From assembly GCF_004216565.1 (NCBI RefSeq), contig NZ_SGWV01000011.1, forward strand, positions 496,001 to 560,000: 64,000 nt of DNA, given 5' to 3'. Positions 45,263 to 53,868 of the stretch are shown here, piece after piece. Position 1 is the stretch's first letter; every line of letters starts with the position of its first letter. The notes beneath the pieces were generated by a model. It worked only from the letters and a program-made list of their open reading frames with translations. It was not told the DNA's origin and did not search any database. Origin of the DNA: Sphaerotilus mobilis. Lineage in GTDB: Bacteria; Pseudomonadota; Gammaproteobacteria; Burkholderiales; Burkholderiaceae_C. The translations under genes and the position numbers were made by a program.

Positions 45263-45282
45263 TGATACTGAAGGCGATATCA
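45263..45282. promoter_or_regulatory. TGATA-N10-TATCA dyad, possible HicB operator
   Basis: Perfect 5-nt arms (45263-45267 and 45278-45282) lie 9 bp upstream of the hicA start in a stretch richer in A+T than its surroundings. HicB repressors bind dyads in their own promoter; this site is a plausible candidate, not proven. Confidence 0.5.
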
Positions 45283-45383
45283 AGTGTGGCGGCTGGTCGT
45301 CTGTCTTGCGAGCAGTGTCCAAGCGTTGCGAGAGCGGCCAGCGGACTGCCGACCGGTGCGGCGGCCTGGCAGACAATCCGTCC

Positions 45384-46421
45384 ATGCACATCGAACAGGA
45401 CGTCAGCCTCCTCGCCCACAACACCTTCGGCCTGCCGGCGGTGGCGCACACGCTGGTGCGGATCGGCAGCGATGCGGATGTCCGGCGGGTGGTCGATCAC
45501 CCGACGCTGGGGCGCTCGCCGAAATTTGTGCTGGGGGGCGGCAGCAACGTCGTGCTGACGCGCGACATCGAGGCGGTTGTGTTGAAGATCGAGGTCGGTG
45601 GCCTGCGCATCGTCGAGCGGCGCGAGGACGCGGTGATCGTCGAGGCCGGTGCCGGCGTGGGTTGGCACGAGCTGGTCGCCTGGACGCTGGACCAGGGCGA
45701 GCCGGGGCTCGAGAACATGGCGCTGATCCCCGGCACCGTCGGTGCGGCGCCGGTGCAGAACATCGGCGCGTACGGGCTTGAGATGGCCGACCGCTTCGAG
45801 TCGCTCGATGCCGTCGATCTGGTGACCGGGCGCAGCGTCACGCTGGACCGGGCGGCCTGCCGCTTTGGCTACCGCGATTCGGTCTTCAAGCAGGCGCTGG
45901 CCGGCAAGAGCGTCATCACCCGGGTGCGCCTGCGCCTGCCACGGCCCTGGCGGCCGGTGCTGGACTACCTCGACCTGCAGCGCCGCATGGCCGAGACCGG
46001 CCACAGCGCCGATCCGGCCCTGGGTCCGGTGCCCGATGCCCGAACCTTGTTCGACTGGGTGGTGGCGATCCGGCGCGCCAAGCTGCCGGACCCGGCGGTG
46101 ATCGGCAATGCCGGCAGCTTCTTCAAGAACCCGGTGGTCACGCCCGAGCAGTGCCGCGACATCATCACCCGCGATCCACATCTGGTGCACTACCCGATGG
46201 ACGACGGCAACTACAAGCTCGCCGCCGGCTGGCTGATCGACGCGTGTGGCTGGAAGGGCAAGAGCGTGGGCGCGGCGGCCGTCTACGAGAAGCAGGCGCT
46301 GGTGCTGGTCAACCGGGGCGGGGCCCGCGGTGCCGAGGTGATGACGCTGGCCCGAGCGATCCAGGAAAGCGTCTACGGCCGTTTTGGCATCCGGCTGGAG
46401 CCCGAACCGGTCGTGGTCTGA
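45384..46421 (+). CDS. murB: UDP-N-acetylenolpyruvoylglucosamine reductase
   Basis: A 345-residue type I MurB starting at the ATG at 45384. The FAD-binding domain has NTFGLPAVAHT, LGGGSNVVLT, GVGWHELVAWTLDQGEPGLE and GTVGAAPVQNIGAYGLE; the catalytic part has FGYRDSVFK, NAGSFFKNPVV (proton-donor Ser) and the C-terminal GARGAEVMTLA. It makes UDP-MurNAc with NADPH in peptidoglycan synthesis. It is divergent from hicAB. Confidence 0.96.
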   Translation: MHIEQDVSLLAHNTFGLPAVAHTLVRIGSDADVRRVVDHPTLGRSPKFVLGGGSNVVLTRDIEAVVLKIEVGGLRIVERREDAVIVEAGAGVGWHELVAWTLDQGEPGLENMALIPGTVGAAPVQNIGAYGLEMADRFESLDAVDLVTGRSVTLDRAACRFGYRDSVFKQALAGKSVITRVRLRLPRPWRPVLDYLDLQRRMAETGHSADPALGPVPDARTLFDWVVAIRRAKLPDPAVIGNAGSFFKNPVVTPEQCRDIITRDPHLVHYPMDDGNYKLAAGWLIDACGWKGKSVGAAAVYEKQALVLVNRGGARGAEVMTLARAIQESVYGRFGIRLEPEPVVV

Positions 46422-46545
46422 CGATGCGGTCGGGTGCCGGGATGGCACCTGTGGTTCTTGACGGGTTGTCGCCTGGGTTTGTCATGCGAATGTCACGCAC
46501 CTCGCCGACCCTCAACGCTTCCCGCCACTTCCGAACCATCCCGAC

Positions 46546-48063
46546 ATGTTGCTCCGCTCCGTGACCTCTCCGTTGATCCGTGCCATGGCCGCTGCCGTGG
46601 CGGGTCTGTGCCTCACCGTGCCGCTGGCGCATGCCAAGGACGACCCCGCGCCGGTGGTGACGTTCGAGCGCCTCTGGCGTCATGCCCATGTCGACGGCGG
46701 CGTCGTCGGCCAGAAGTCCGAGATCGTGGCCCATGACGAGCGCACCGACACGCTCTGGGTCGCCGGCGTCGTCGGCGTCGACGTGCTGGACCGCCGCAGC
46801 GGCGCGAAGCTGGCGCACATCGACGTCCAGCCCTGGGGCGCCGTCAACAGCGTCGCCATCCACGACGGCCTCGCCGCGCTGGCCATCGAGAACACCAGCG
46901 ACCGCGCCGAGCCCGGCGTGGTGCTGTTTGTCGACACCCGCAGCCGCACGATCAGCGGCGCGCCGGTGCCGGTCGGCTCGCTGCCGGACATGCTGACCTT
47001 CACGCCCGACGGCCGCCGCGTGCTGGTGGCCAACGAGGCGACGCCCAATGCCCGCGCCGCAACCGATCCGGCCGGCAGCGTCAGCATCGTCGACGTGCGT
47101 CAACGCAGCGTCGTGACCTTGCCGATCAGCGCCAGCATCCCCGGCTACGCCGCGCTGCGCCAGTTCCCGGCGCTGGGCAATGGCACGACCCGTCCGAACT
47201 TCACGCCGCAGGACCCGGAGCCCGAGTACATCGCCGTCGATCGCGAAGGCCACAAGGCCTATGTGGTGCTGCAGGAAGCCAACGGCATCGCTGTGCTGGA
47301 TCTGCGCAAGCAGGCCTTCGAACGCATCTTCAGCCTCGGCCTCAAGGACTTCAGCCTGCCCGGCAACGAGATCGATCCGGGCGACCGGGACGGCGTCATC
47401 GCGCTGCGCAGCGTGCCGGTCTTCGGCCTCTACCAGCCCGACAGCCTCGCGACCTACCGCCATGAGGACCGCACCTATCTGGTCATGGCCAACGAGGGCG
47501 ATGCCCGCGAGGACGAGGCCGACGAACGCCGCGGTGGCGCCGGCAGCGGCGCTGCCGAATACGAGAGCGACAGCAGCGAGCTGGCCCGGCTGACGCTCTC
47601 CAACGTCGACTCGGCCAAGGGTGGCCCGCTGGTGAAGTTCGGTGCCCACTCGATGACCATCCGCGACACCGACGGCACGGTGGTCTACGACAGCGGCCGC
47701 ACGCTGGACGAGGCCGCCATCGCGCGCGGCATCTACGACGACGGCCGCAGCGACAACAAGGGCGTCGAGCCCGAGGGTCTGGCGCTGCTGAAGATCGAGG
47801 ACCGCACGCTGGCCTTTGTCGGCCTGGAGCGCGCGACCACCTCGGCCATCGGCGTGTTCGACATCACCGACCCGCGCAAGGTCCGCTTTCTCGACCTGAT
47901 CGTCAGCGCGGACGACCTGTCGCCCGAAGGCCTGAGCGTCTTCAAGGTCAAGGGCCGCCACTACCTGGCCATCGCCAACGAGGTCAGCGACTCGACCTCG
48001 CTGTTCCGGGTGCGGATCGGCGATCGGGATGCTTCGGACGACGGCAAGGACGACGGCCGCTGA
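46546..48063 (+). CDS. Secreted choice-of-anchor I type beta-propeller protein
   Basis: A 505-residue exported protein with a signal peptide ending near LAHAKDD. It follows the choice-of-anchor I family: VDVLDRRSGAKLAHIDVQPW, LPDMLTFTPDGRRVLVANEA, GSVSIVDVRQRSVV, LVMANEGDAREDEADE and ISDP-like FDITDPRKV. These domains occur in secreted proteins, often with alkaline phosphatases or nucleases, but here no anchor, nuclease or phosphatase domain follows and the protein ends in a short Asp/Lys-rich tail. Function unknown. It is monocistronic, 124 bp after murB. Confidence 0.85.
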   Translation: MLLRSVTSPLIRAMAAAVAGLCLTVPLAHAKDDPAPVVTFERLWRHAHVDGGVVGQKSEIVAHDERTDTLWVAGVVGVDVLDRRSGAKLAHIDVQPWGAVNSVAIHDGLAALAIENTSDRAEPGVVLFVDTRSRTISGAPVPVGSLPDMLTFTPDGRRVLVANEATPNARAATDPAGSVSIVDVRQRSVVTLPISASIPGYAALRQFPALGNGTTRPNFTPQDPEPEYIAVDREGHKAYVVLQEANGIAVLDLRKQAFERIFSLGLKDFSLPGNEIDPGDRDGVIALRSVPVFGLYQPDSLATYRHEDRTYLVMANEGDAREDEADERRGGAGSGAAEYESDSSELARLTLSNVDSAKGGPLVKFGAHSMTIRDTDGTVVYDSGRTLDEAAIARGIYDDGRSDNKGVEPEGLALLKIEDRTLAFVGLERATTSAIGVFDITDPRKVRFLDLIVSADDLSPEGLSVFKVKGRHYLAIANEVSDSTSLFRVRIGDRDASDDGKDDGR

Positions 48064-48124
48064 GCCCGGCCGGGCGGGGCGCTGAGCCCCGTCCCGGGCC
48101 GCAGGCATGGCACGGGATCTGCTG

Positions 48125-48147
48125 ATACCAGTCGGTATACCAGTTGG
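48125..48147 (+). promoter_or_regulatory. Putative GntR operator upstream of the AtzF-like gene
   Basis: ATACC-N4-GGTATACC lies here with a flanking CAGTTGG. The inner 17 nt (48131-48147, GTCGGTATACCAGTTGG) recur exactly, in reverse orientation, at 52521-52537 before the BMP gene. FCD-type GntR regulators bind dyads with a GGTATACC-like core. The site lies about 60-80 bp before the AtzF-like start at 48209. Confidence 0.75.
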
Positions 48148-48208
48148 CGCACCGGATCTGTGCGCCGCCGCTGGAACGCCGATGCTGCATGCAGCAGGGA
48201 GCCCGGCC

Positions 48209-49825
48209 ATGCGCGAGAACGTCCCGCCACCGAACCACCTGCCACCGCTGACGCTGTCGGGCTGGCGGTCGCTTCAAGATCGTCCCGACCACCTGCACGC
48301 CGCCCTGGCTGCCACGCTGGACCTCGTGCACGCCAGCGCCGCGGCTGGCATCTGGATCAGCCTGTGCCCGCGCGCCGCCTGGGTCGCCCAGCTCGACCTG
48401 CTGGCCGAGCGGCTGGACGCCGGTGCCGACTTGTCCGAGCGCCGCCGCCGCTGGCCGCTGCTGGGCGTGCCCTTTGGCATCAAGGACAACATCGACGTGG
48501 CCGGCGTGCCGACCACCGCCGCCTGTCCGGCCTTCCGGCGCCTGCCGACCGAACACGCCAGCGCGGTGCAGCGCCTGCTCGATGCCGGTGCGCTTTGGGT
48601 GGGCAAGACCAATCTGGACCAGTTCGCGACCGGCCTGGTGGGCACCCGCTCGCCCTATGGTCGACCCGCCAGCGTGGTCGACCCGATGCGCATCAGCGGC
48701 GGCTCCAGTTCCGGCTCGGCCGTTGCCGTGGCGCAAGGTCAGGTGCCCTTCGCGCTTGCCACCGACACGGCGGGATCGGGCCGCGTGCCGGCCGGCTTCA
48801 ATGGCCTGGTGGGCCTGAAGCCGACACCCGGGCGCGTCGGCAATGGCGGCGTGCTGCCGGCCTGCCGCACGCTGGACTGCGTCGCGGTGCTGGCCCACAC
48901 GGTGGCCGATGCGGCGCAGGTGCTCGCCTTGATCGAAGGCCCGGACCCGCGCGATGCCTACAGCGACTTCCAGCCCGGTGCTGCCCGCCTTCCCACGTCC
49001 TTGCGCATCGGCGTGCCGCAGCGGCCCGACCTGGATGACGCCATCGGCTACACCGGCGCCTGGGCCGGCGCACAGGCTCGCCTGTCGGCGCTGGGACACC
49101 GCCGCGTCGAGGTCGACATGGCGCCGCTGGCGGCGGTCGCGGCCTTGCTCTATGACGGCCCCTGGGTCGCCGAGCGCCATGCCGTCGTGCGCGAGCTGCT
49201 GGCGCGTCAGCCGCTGGCCTTCGATGCGACCGTGCGACGTGTCATCGAGCGGGCCTTGACCTTGAGCGCCACCGATGCCTTCGAGGGCCTCTACCGCCTG
49301 CAGGCGCTCAAGGCCGTCGCCGCCGAGCTGTGGCAGGGCGTCGACCTGCTGATGCTGCCGACCGCTCCGACCCACCCCACCTTTGCCGAGGTCGATGCCG
49401 ACCCCATCGGCGTCAACACCCGGCTGGGCACCTACACCAACTTCGTCAATCTGCTGGGCTGGTGCGCGCTGGCGCTGCCGGCCGGCACGACCGGTGCAGG
49501 GCTGCCGTTTGGCGTCACCTTCGTGGCCCCGGGCGGCCTGGATGCGGCCTTGGCGCGTGTCGGCCTGGCCTGGTGCGGCGAGGCCGAGCCCGATCCGCAA
49601 GACTGGCCCGCGAGCGCCTCGCCGCCGCATCCGGCCGACGCCATCGCCGCGCGCATCGGCCTGCCGCTGGCCGAGGCCCACCGGCCGGGTGTGCGACGTT
49701 ATTTCGACCTGGCCGCCGGCATGGCCGACCTCGTGATGGGCTTGCCACTGGCCATCGGCGACGAGCCGGCCGAGACCTTCGTGCCGATCGGCCCTGTCTC
49801 GATGGTCAGCGGAGAAGACCGATGA
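48209..49825 (+). CDS. atzF: Amidase-signature hydrolase, allophanate-hydrolase (AtzF)-like, short form
   Basis: A 538-residue amidase starting at the ATG at 48209 (GGGAG 10 bp upstream; earlier in-frame ATGs lack one). The Ser-Ser-Lys triad is in PFGIKDNIDVAG (Lys about 92), SGGSSSGSA (about 166) and ATDTAGSGRVPAGFNGLVGL (nucleophile Ser about 190); TDTAGSGRVPA is the allophanate-hydrolase signature. Full-length AtzF carries a C-terminal domain of about 130 residues that is not recognisable here; the protein ends soon after the amidase fold. It would split allophanate-like compounds to CO2 and ammonia. The stop overlaps the AtzE-like start by 4 bp. Confidence 0.85.
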   Translation: MRENVPPPNHLPPLTLSGWRSLQDRPDHLHAALAATLDLVHASAAAGIWISLCPRAAWVAQLDLLAERLDAGADLSERRRRWPLLGVPFGIKDNIDVAGVPTTAACPAFRRLPTEHASAVQRLLDAGALWVGKTNLDQFATGLVGTRSPYGRPASVVDPMRISGGSSSGSAVAVAQGQVPFALATDTAGSGRVPAGFNGLVGLKPTPGRVGNGGVLPACRTLDCVAVLAHTVADAAQVLALIEGPDPRDAYSDFQPGAARLPTSLRIGVPQRPDLDDAIGYTGAWAGAQARLSALGHRRVEVDMAPLAAVAALLYDGPWVAERHAVVRELLARQPLAFDATVRRVIERALTLSATDAFEGLYRLQALKAVAAELWQGVDLLMLPTAPTHPTFAEVDADPIGVNTRLGTYTNFVNLLGWCALALPAGTTGAGLPFGVTFVAPGGLDAALARVGLAWCGEAEPDPQDWPASASPPHPADAIAARIGLPLAEAHRPGVRRYFDLAAGMADLVMGLPLAIGDEPAETFVPIGPVSMVSGEDR

Positions 49826-51321
49826 ACAAGGACATCCCCGCGATCGACGTCGAGGCCTTGCTCGACGGCCCGGCCCACGCCATGGCCGACGCGGTCCGCT
49901 GCGGCCATGTCAGCGCCCGGACCCTGACCGATGCCGCGCTGGCCCGCATCGCCGAGCGCGATCCGCTCGCGCTCGGCGGCGTCAACGCCTGCACCGCCGT
50001 GCTGGACGAGCGTGCGCGCCGCGAGGCCGATGCGATCGACGCCCGGCTCGCCGCAGGCGATGCGGCCACCGCCGCGTTGCCGCTGCTGGGCGTGCCCTAT
50101 GCCGTCAAGAACCTGTTCGACGTGGCGGGCATCCCCACGCTGGCGGGCTCGAAGATCGAGCGCGATGCCGCGCCCGCCGCGCAGGACGGTCTGCTGCTGC
50201 GGCGCCTGCAGGCCGCCGGTGCGGTGCTGCTGGCCGCGCTCAACATGGATGAATACGCCTACGGCTTCACGACCGAGAACAGCCACGCGGGTGCCTGCCG
50301 CAATCCGCACGATCACCGCCTTGTGGCGGGTGGCTCATCGGGTGGATCGGCGGCGGCCATCGCGGCCGGCGAGGTGCCGTTGACGCTGGGCTCGGACACC
50401 AACGGCTCGATCCGCGTGCCCTCGTCGCTGTGCGGTGTCTTCGGCCTCAAGCCGACCTTCGGCCGTCTGCCGCGCACCGGCAGCTACCCCTTCGTCGCCA
50501 GCCTGGACCACCTCGGCCCCTTCGGCCGCAGCACCCGCGACCTGGCACTCGCCTACGACGCCATGCAGGGCCACGATGCCCACGACGCCGGCTGTGTCGA
50601 GCGAACCGTCGAGCCCGTCGCCGCTTTGCTGGAGACGCCCGAAGCCGGCCTGCGCGTGGGCGTGCTAGGCGGCTGGTTCCACGACATGGCCGATGAGGAC
50701 GCGCGTGCGGCCGTCGCCCGCGTCGCCGAGGCCTTGCGCATGGCACCGGGCGTGGCCTCGGTGCGCCCGGTCCACTGGCCCGAGGTCGAGCGTGCCCGCG
50801 CCGCCGCCTTCCTGATCACCAATGTCGAAGGCGCCAACCTGCACCTCGACGATCTGCGGCGCCGGCCCGAGGACTTCGAGCCCTTGTCACGCGACCGCTT
50901 CCTGGCCGGTGCGCTGCTGCCCGCGACCTGGGTCGTGCAGGCCCAGCGGGTGCGGCGCTGGTTCGCACGCCAGGTGGCGGCGTCCTTGGCCGACATCGAT
51001 CTCTTCATCGCCCCGGCCACGCCCTGCGTGGCACCGGCCATCGGCAGCGAATGGATCACGCTGCAGGGCCAGCGCCTGCCCGCCCGACCCAGCATCGGCG
51101 TGCTGACCCAGCCGGTCTCCTGCATCGGCCTGCCGGTCTGCGCGGTGCCGGTCTGGGGCGTGCATGCGCACCTGCCGATCGGCGTGCAACTGATCGCGGC
51201 GCCGTGGCGCGAGGACCGTGTGCTGCGTGCGGCCCGCCTGCTCGAATTGGCGGGCACGGTGCACGCGCCCGTCGCCGCCTGGCCCCCACGCACATCGACC
51301 CGAGGAGCCGTGCCATGTTGA
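49822..51321 (+). CDS. atzE: AtzE-family amidohydrolase (1-carboxybiuret hydrolase-like)
   Basis: A 499-residue amidase-signature enzyme. Lys is in [12 protein letters not shown], the AtzE hallmark [19 protein letters not shown] follows, then [11 protein letters not shown] and the nucleophile Ser in [20 protein letters not shown]. In cyanurate breakdown AtzE removes ammonia from 1-carboxybiuret and needs the small partner AtzG; no AtzG frame is seen here. It overlaps the AtzF-like gene (ATGA) and the AtzH-like gene (7 bp), so the three are translated together. The exact substrate in this locus is inferred. Confidence 0.87.
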   Translation: MNKDIPAIDVEALLDGPAHAMADAVRCGHVSARTLTDAALARIAERDPLALGGVNACTAVLDERARREADAIDARLAAGDAATAALPLLGVPYAVKNLFDVAGIPTLAGSKIERDAAPAAQDGLLLRRLQAAGAVLLAALNMDEYAYGFTTENSHAGACRNPHDHRLVAGGSSGGSAAAIAAGEVPLTLGSDTNGSIRVPSSLCGVFGLKPTFGRLPRTGSYPFVASLDHLGPFGRSTRDLALAYDAMQGHDAHDAGCVERTVEPVAALLETPEAGLRVGVLGGWFHDMADEDARAAVARVAEALRMAPGVASVRPVHWPEVERARAAAFLITNVEGANLHLDDLRRRPEDFEPLSRDRFLAGALLPATWVVQAQRVRRWFARQVAASLADIDLFIAPATPCVAPAIGSEWITLQGQRLPARPSIGVLTQPVSCIGLPVCAVPVWGVHAHLPIGVQLIAAPWREDRVLRAARLLELAGTVHAPVAAWPPRTSTRGAVPC

Positions 51322-51692
51322 TCAACATTCCCGAGGTGCATGCCGAACTGCTCGCCGTGTTCGAGCGCTACGAGCAGGCGCTGGTGCGCAACGACATCGA
51401 CGTGCTCGACGAGCTGTTCTGGCCCAGCGCCCACACCGTGCGTTATGGCGTCGCCGAGAACCTCGTCGGCATCGAGGCGATCCGGGCCTTTCGGGCCGCC
51501 CGTCCGGCCGTCGGTCTGGCGCGCACGCTGGCCAACACCGTCATCACGACCTATGGACACGACTGTGGCACCGCGATGACCGAGTTCCACCGCAAGGGCA
51601 GCATCCGCACCGGCCGGCAGAGCCAGACCTGGGTGCGCCTGCCCGAAGGCTGGCGGGTGGTGGCCGCGCATGTGAGCCTGATGGCCGACTGA
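51315..51692 (+). CDS. atzH: AtzH/HpxZ-like small protein (DUF3225, SnoaL-like)
   Basis: A 125-residue NTF2/SnoaL-like protein: [53 protein letters not shown] and [19 protein letters not shown]. AtzH and HpxZ of the cyanurate and oxalurate pathways belong to this group; AtzH was reported to act between the hydrolysis steps. GGAG lies 7 bp before the ATG, which overlaps the AtzE-like gene by 7 bp. Confidence 0.85.
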   Translation: MLINIPEVHAELLAVFERYEQALVRNDIDVLDELFWPSAHTVRYGVAENLVGIEAIRAFRAARPAVGLARTLANTVITTYGHDCGTAMTEFHRKGSIRTGRQSQTWVRLPEGWRVVAAHVSLMAD

Positions 51693-51784
51693 ATGCCGCA
51701 TGTCTTGCCGCATGTGTTGCCGCATGCAGGGCCGGGCCCATCGCCAACCGTTGTCCAACCAGGGTGCTTGCTAGCATCGACCGC

Positions 51785-52480
51785 ATGTCCAGCGCACCCG
51801 TTCTTGTTCCGACCGGCAACCTTGCGACCCAGGTCTATCAGGCGCTGAAGTCGCAGATGCACGATTTCCAGCTGGTGCCCGGTGACCGCTTCTCGGAGGC
51901 CGAGATCGCGGCCCGTCTTGGGGTCAGCCGCACGCCGGTGCGCGAGGCCCTGTTCCGGCTTCGCAACGAGGGCCTGCTGGACGTCGAGGCCAAGAGCGGC
52001 TGGTTCGTGCGCCCCATTGACTTCGACCGCCTCGAACAGCTCTACGACCTGCGTGTGCTGCTCGAATGCGCCTGCGTCGCGCGGCTGTGCGGCCGCAGCG
52101 AACCGGCGCCGGAGCTCGATGCGCTCAAGGCCGTCTGGCTGGTGCCGGCGGCCGAACGCATCCTCGACGGGCGCGAAGTCGGTGCACTCGACGAGTCCTT
52201 CCACGCCACGCTGGTGCGCGCGGCCGGCAACGACGAGATCGCGCGGGTGCACTGGGATGTCACCGAGCGCATCCGCATCATCCGGCGGCTGGACTTCACC
52301 CGCGCCGATCGCATCGAGGCGACCTGGACTGAACACGCCAAGATCCTGCGCGCCATCGTGCAGCGCAAGGCCGACCAGGCGCAGTTGCTGCTGCGCAGCC
52401 ACATCGAACAGAGCAAGGCGGAGGTGCGCAGCATCTCGCTGGCCTCGTTGCACGAGGCCCGCCAGCGCAACCGGCGCTGA
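51785..52480 (+). CDS. GntR-family (FCD/FadR-type) transcriptional regulator
   Basis: A 231-residue regulator. The winged helix is in residues 10-75 (QVYQALKSQMHDFQLVPGDR, EIAARLGVSRTPVREALFRL, and the wing KSGWFVRP), followed by an FCD ligand domain with helix-rich acidic and His residues for metal/ligand binding (DESFHATLVRAAGNDEI, EHAKILRAI). It lies between the AtzF/E/H genes and the transport genes. The 17-bp inverted sites at 48131-48147 and 52521-52537 are its likely operators, so it probably controls both units with a pathway metabolite as inducer. Confidence 0.9.
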   Translation: MSSAPVLVPTGNLATQVYQALKSQMHDFQLVPGDRFSEAEIAARLGVSRTPVREALFRLRNEGLLDVEAKSGWFVRPIDFDRLEQLYDLRVLLECACVARLCGRSEPAPELDALKAVWLVPAAERILDGREVGALDESFHATLVRAAGNDEIARVHWDVTERIRIIRRLDFTRADRIEATWTEHAKILRAIVQRKADQAQLLLRSHIEQSKAEVRSISLASLHEARQRNRR

Positions 52481-52517
52481 GTTTTGCGCCGGGCGGCGTC
52501 GGCACGGCTCTTGCTGA

Positions 52518-52540
52518 ATACCAACTGGTATACCGACACG
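52518..52540 (-). promoter_or_regulatory. Putative GntR operator upstream of the BMP importer operon
   Basis: ATACC-N4-GGTATACC again. The segment 52521-52537 is the exact reverse complement of 48131-48147. It lies 38 bp after the gntR stop and about 175 bp before the BMP start, in a 232-bp gap that should hold the promoter of the transport operon. The long leader after the operator shows no other recognisable element. Confidence 0.75.
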
Positions 52541-52712
52541 TGCACCGATGCGGCGCAAGCCGACTCGGCCCACCCAGGCCCGCCTCGGCCCGGAACGTGC
52601 GTGCGGTCCAGCCAGTCGCCGCGTGGCGGCCGCCGCTTGCCAGCGGCGACGCCGACGCACCTGTCGAGCCTCGGGACGCACCCGCGCCCATGTCCTTCCA
52701 CACGGAGCCGCC

Positions 52713-53816
52713 ATGAACCACGACCTCTCCCGCCGCCGCGCCCTTGCCCAGATGTCCGCCGCCTCGCTTGCCGCCATGGCGCCCTGGGCGCTGGCCCAGA
52801 AGGCCCTGACGGTGGGCTACATCTATGTCGGCCCGAAGGACGACTTTGGCTACAACCAGGCCCATGCCGAGGCCGCCGCCGAGATCCGCAAGCTCGCGGG
52901 CATCAAGGTGGTCGAAGAAGAGAACGTGCCCGAGACCAACGTGGTCCAGAAGACCATGCAGGGCATGATTTCGCAGGACGGTGCGGCGCTGCTCTTTCCG
53001 ACCTCCTTCGGCTACTTCGACCCGCACATGCTGGCGATGGCGGCCAAGAACACCGGCGTGCGCTTTGCCCATTGCGGCGGCATGTGGACCGCAGGCAAGC
53101 ACCCGGCCAACACCGGCAGCTTCTTCGGCTACATCGACGAGGCGCAGTACCTCAACGGCGTCATCGCCGGCCACATGAGCAAGAGCAAGAAGCTCGGCTT
53201 CGTGGCCGCCAAGCCCATCCCGCAGGTGCTGCGCAACATCAACGCCTTCACGATGGGCGCACGCTCGGTCGACCCGAAGATCACGACCTCGGTGATCTTC
53301 ACCGGCGACTGGTCGATGGCGGTCAAGGAGGCCGAGGCCACCAACAGCCTGGCCGATCAGGGCATCGACGTCTTCACCATGCACGTCGACGGTCCCAAGG
53401 TCATCGTTGAGACCGCCGCCAAGCGGGGCCGCATGGTCTGCGGCTACCACGCCAGCCAGGCCAAGCTCGCGCCGAACGCCTACCTGACCGGCGCCGAGTG
53501 GAACTGGATCACCGCCTACAAGCAGATCATCGAAGCCGCCCGCAGCGGCGCGGCGCATCCGAACTTCGTGCGTGGCGGCCTCAAGGACGGCTTCGTCAAG
53601 ACCTCGCCTTATGGGTCGATGGTCAGCGAGGCGGCACGCAAGAACGCCGATGCGGTCAAGGCCAAGATGATGTCCGGCGCCTTCGACATCTTCGGTGGCG
53701 AACTCAAGGACAACACCGGCAAGGTCGTCATCCCCAAGGGCAAGGTCTACAAGCAGACCGACCTGGAACTCGAAGGCATGAACTACCTGGTCGAAGGCGT
53801 GATCGGCAAGGCCTGA
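52713..53816 (+). CDS. BMP/PnrA-family ABC transporter substrate-binding protein
   Basis: A 367-residue binding protein. The N-terminus HDLSRRRALAQMSAASLAAMAPW is a signal with a twin-Arg-like SRRRAL, cleaved after ALAQ. The mature chain has VGYIYVGPKDDFGYNQAHAE (the BMP-type opening strand), LLFPTSFGYFDPHMLA and ITTSVIFTGDW. BMP proteins bind nucleosides in characterised systems, but here the associated hydrolases point to a small carbamoyl compound. ATG 52713 has GGAG 6 bp upstream. It is the first gene of a six-gene same-strand unit. Confidence 0.9.
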   Translation: MNHDLSRRRALAQMSAASLAAMAPWALAQKALTVGYIYVGPKDDFGYNQAHAEAAAEIRKLAGIKVVEEENVPETNVVQKTMQGMISQDGAALLFPTSFGYFDPHMLAMAAKNTGVRFAHCGGMWTAGKHPANTGSFFGYIDEAQYLNGVIAGHMSKSKKLGFVAAKPIPQVLRNINAFTMGARSVDPKITTSVIFTGDWSMAVKEAEATNSLADQGIDVFTMHVDGPKVIVETAAKRGRMVCGYHASQAKLAPNAYLTGAEWNWITAYKQIIEAARSGAAHPNFVRGGLKDGFVKTSPYGSMVSEAARKNADAVKAKMMSGAFDIFGGELKDNTGKVVIPKGKVYKQTDLELEGMNYLVEGVIGKA

Positions 53817-53868
53817 GCCGACCGCCGAGATCGACCGACGTCCCTGACCCACGCCGAGGAGGGCTGCG

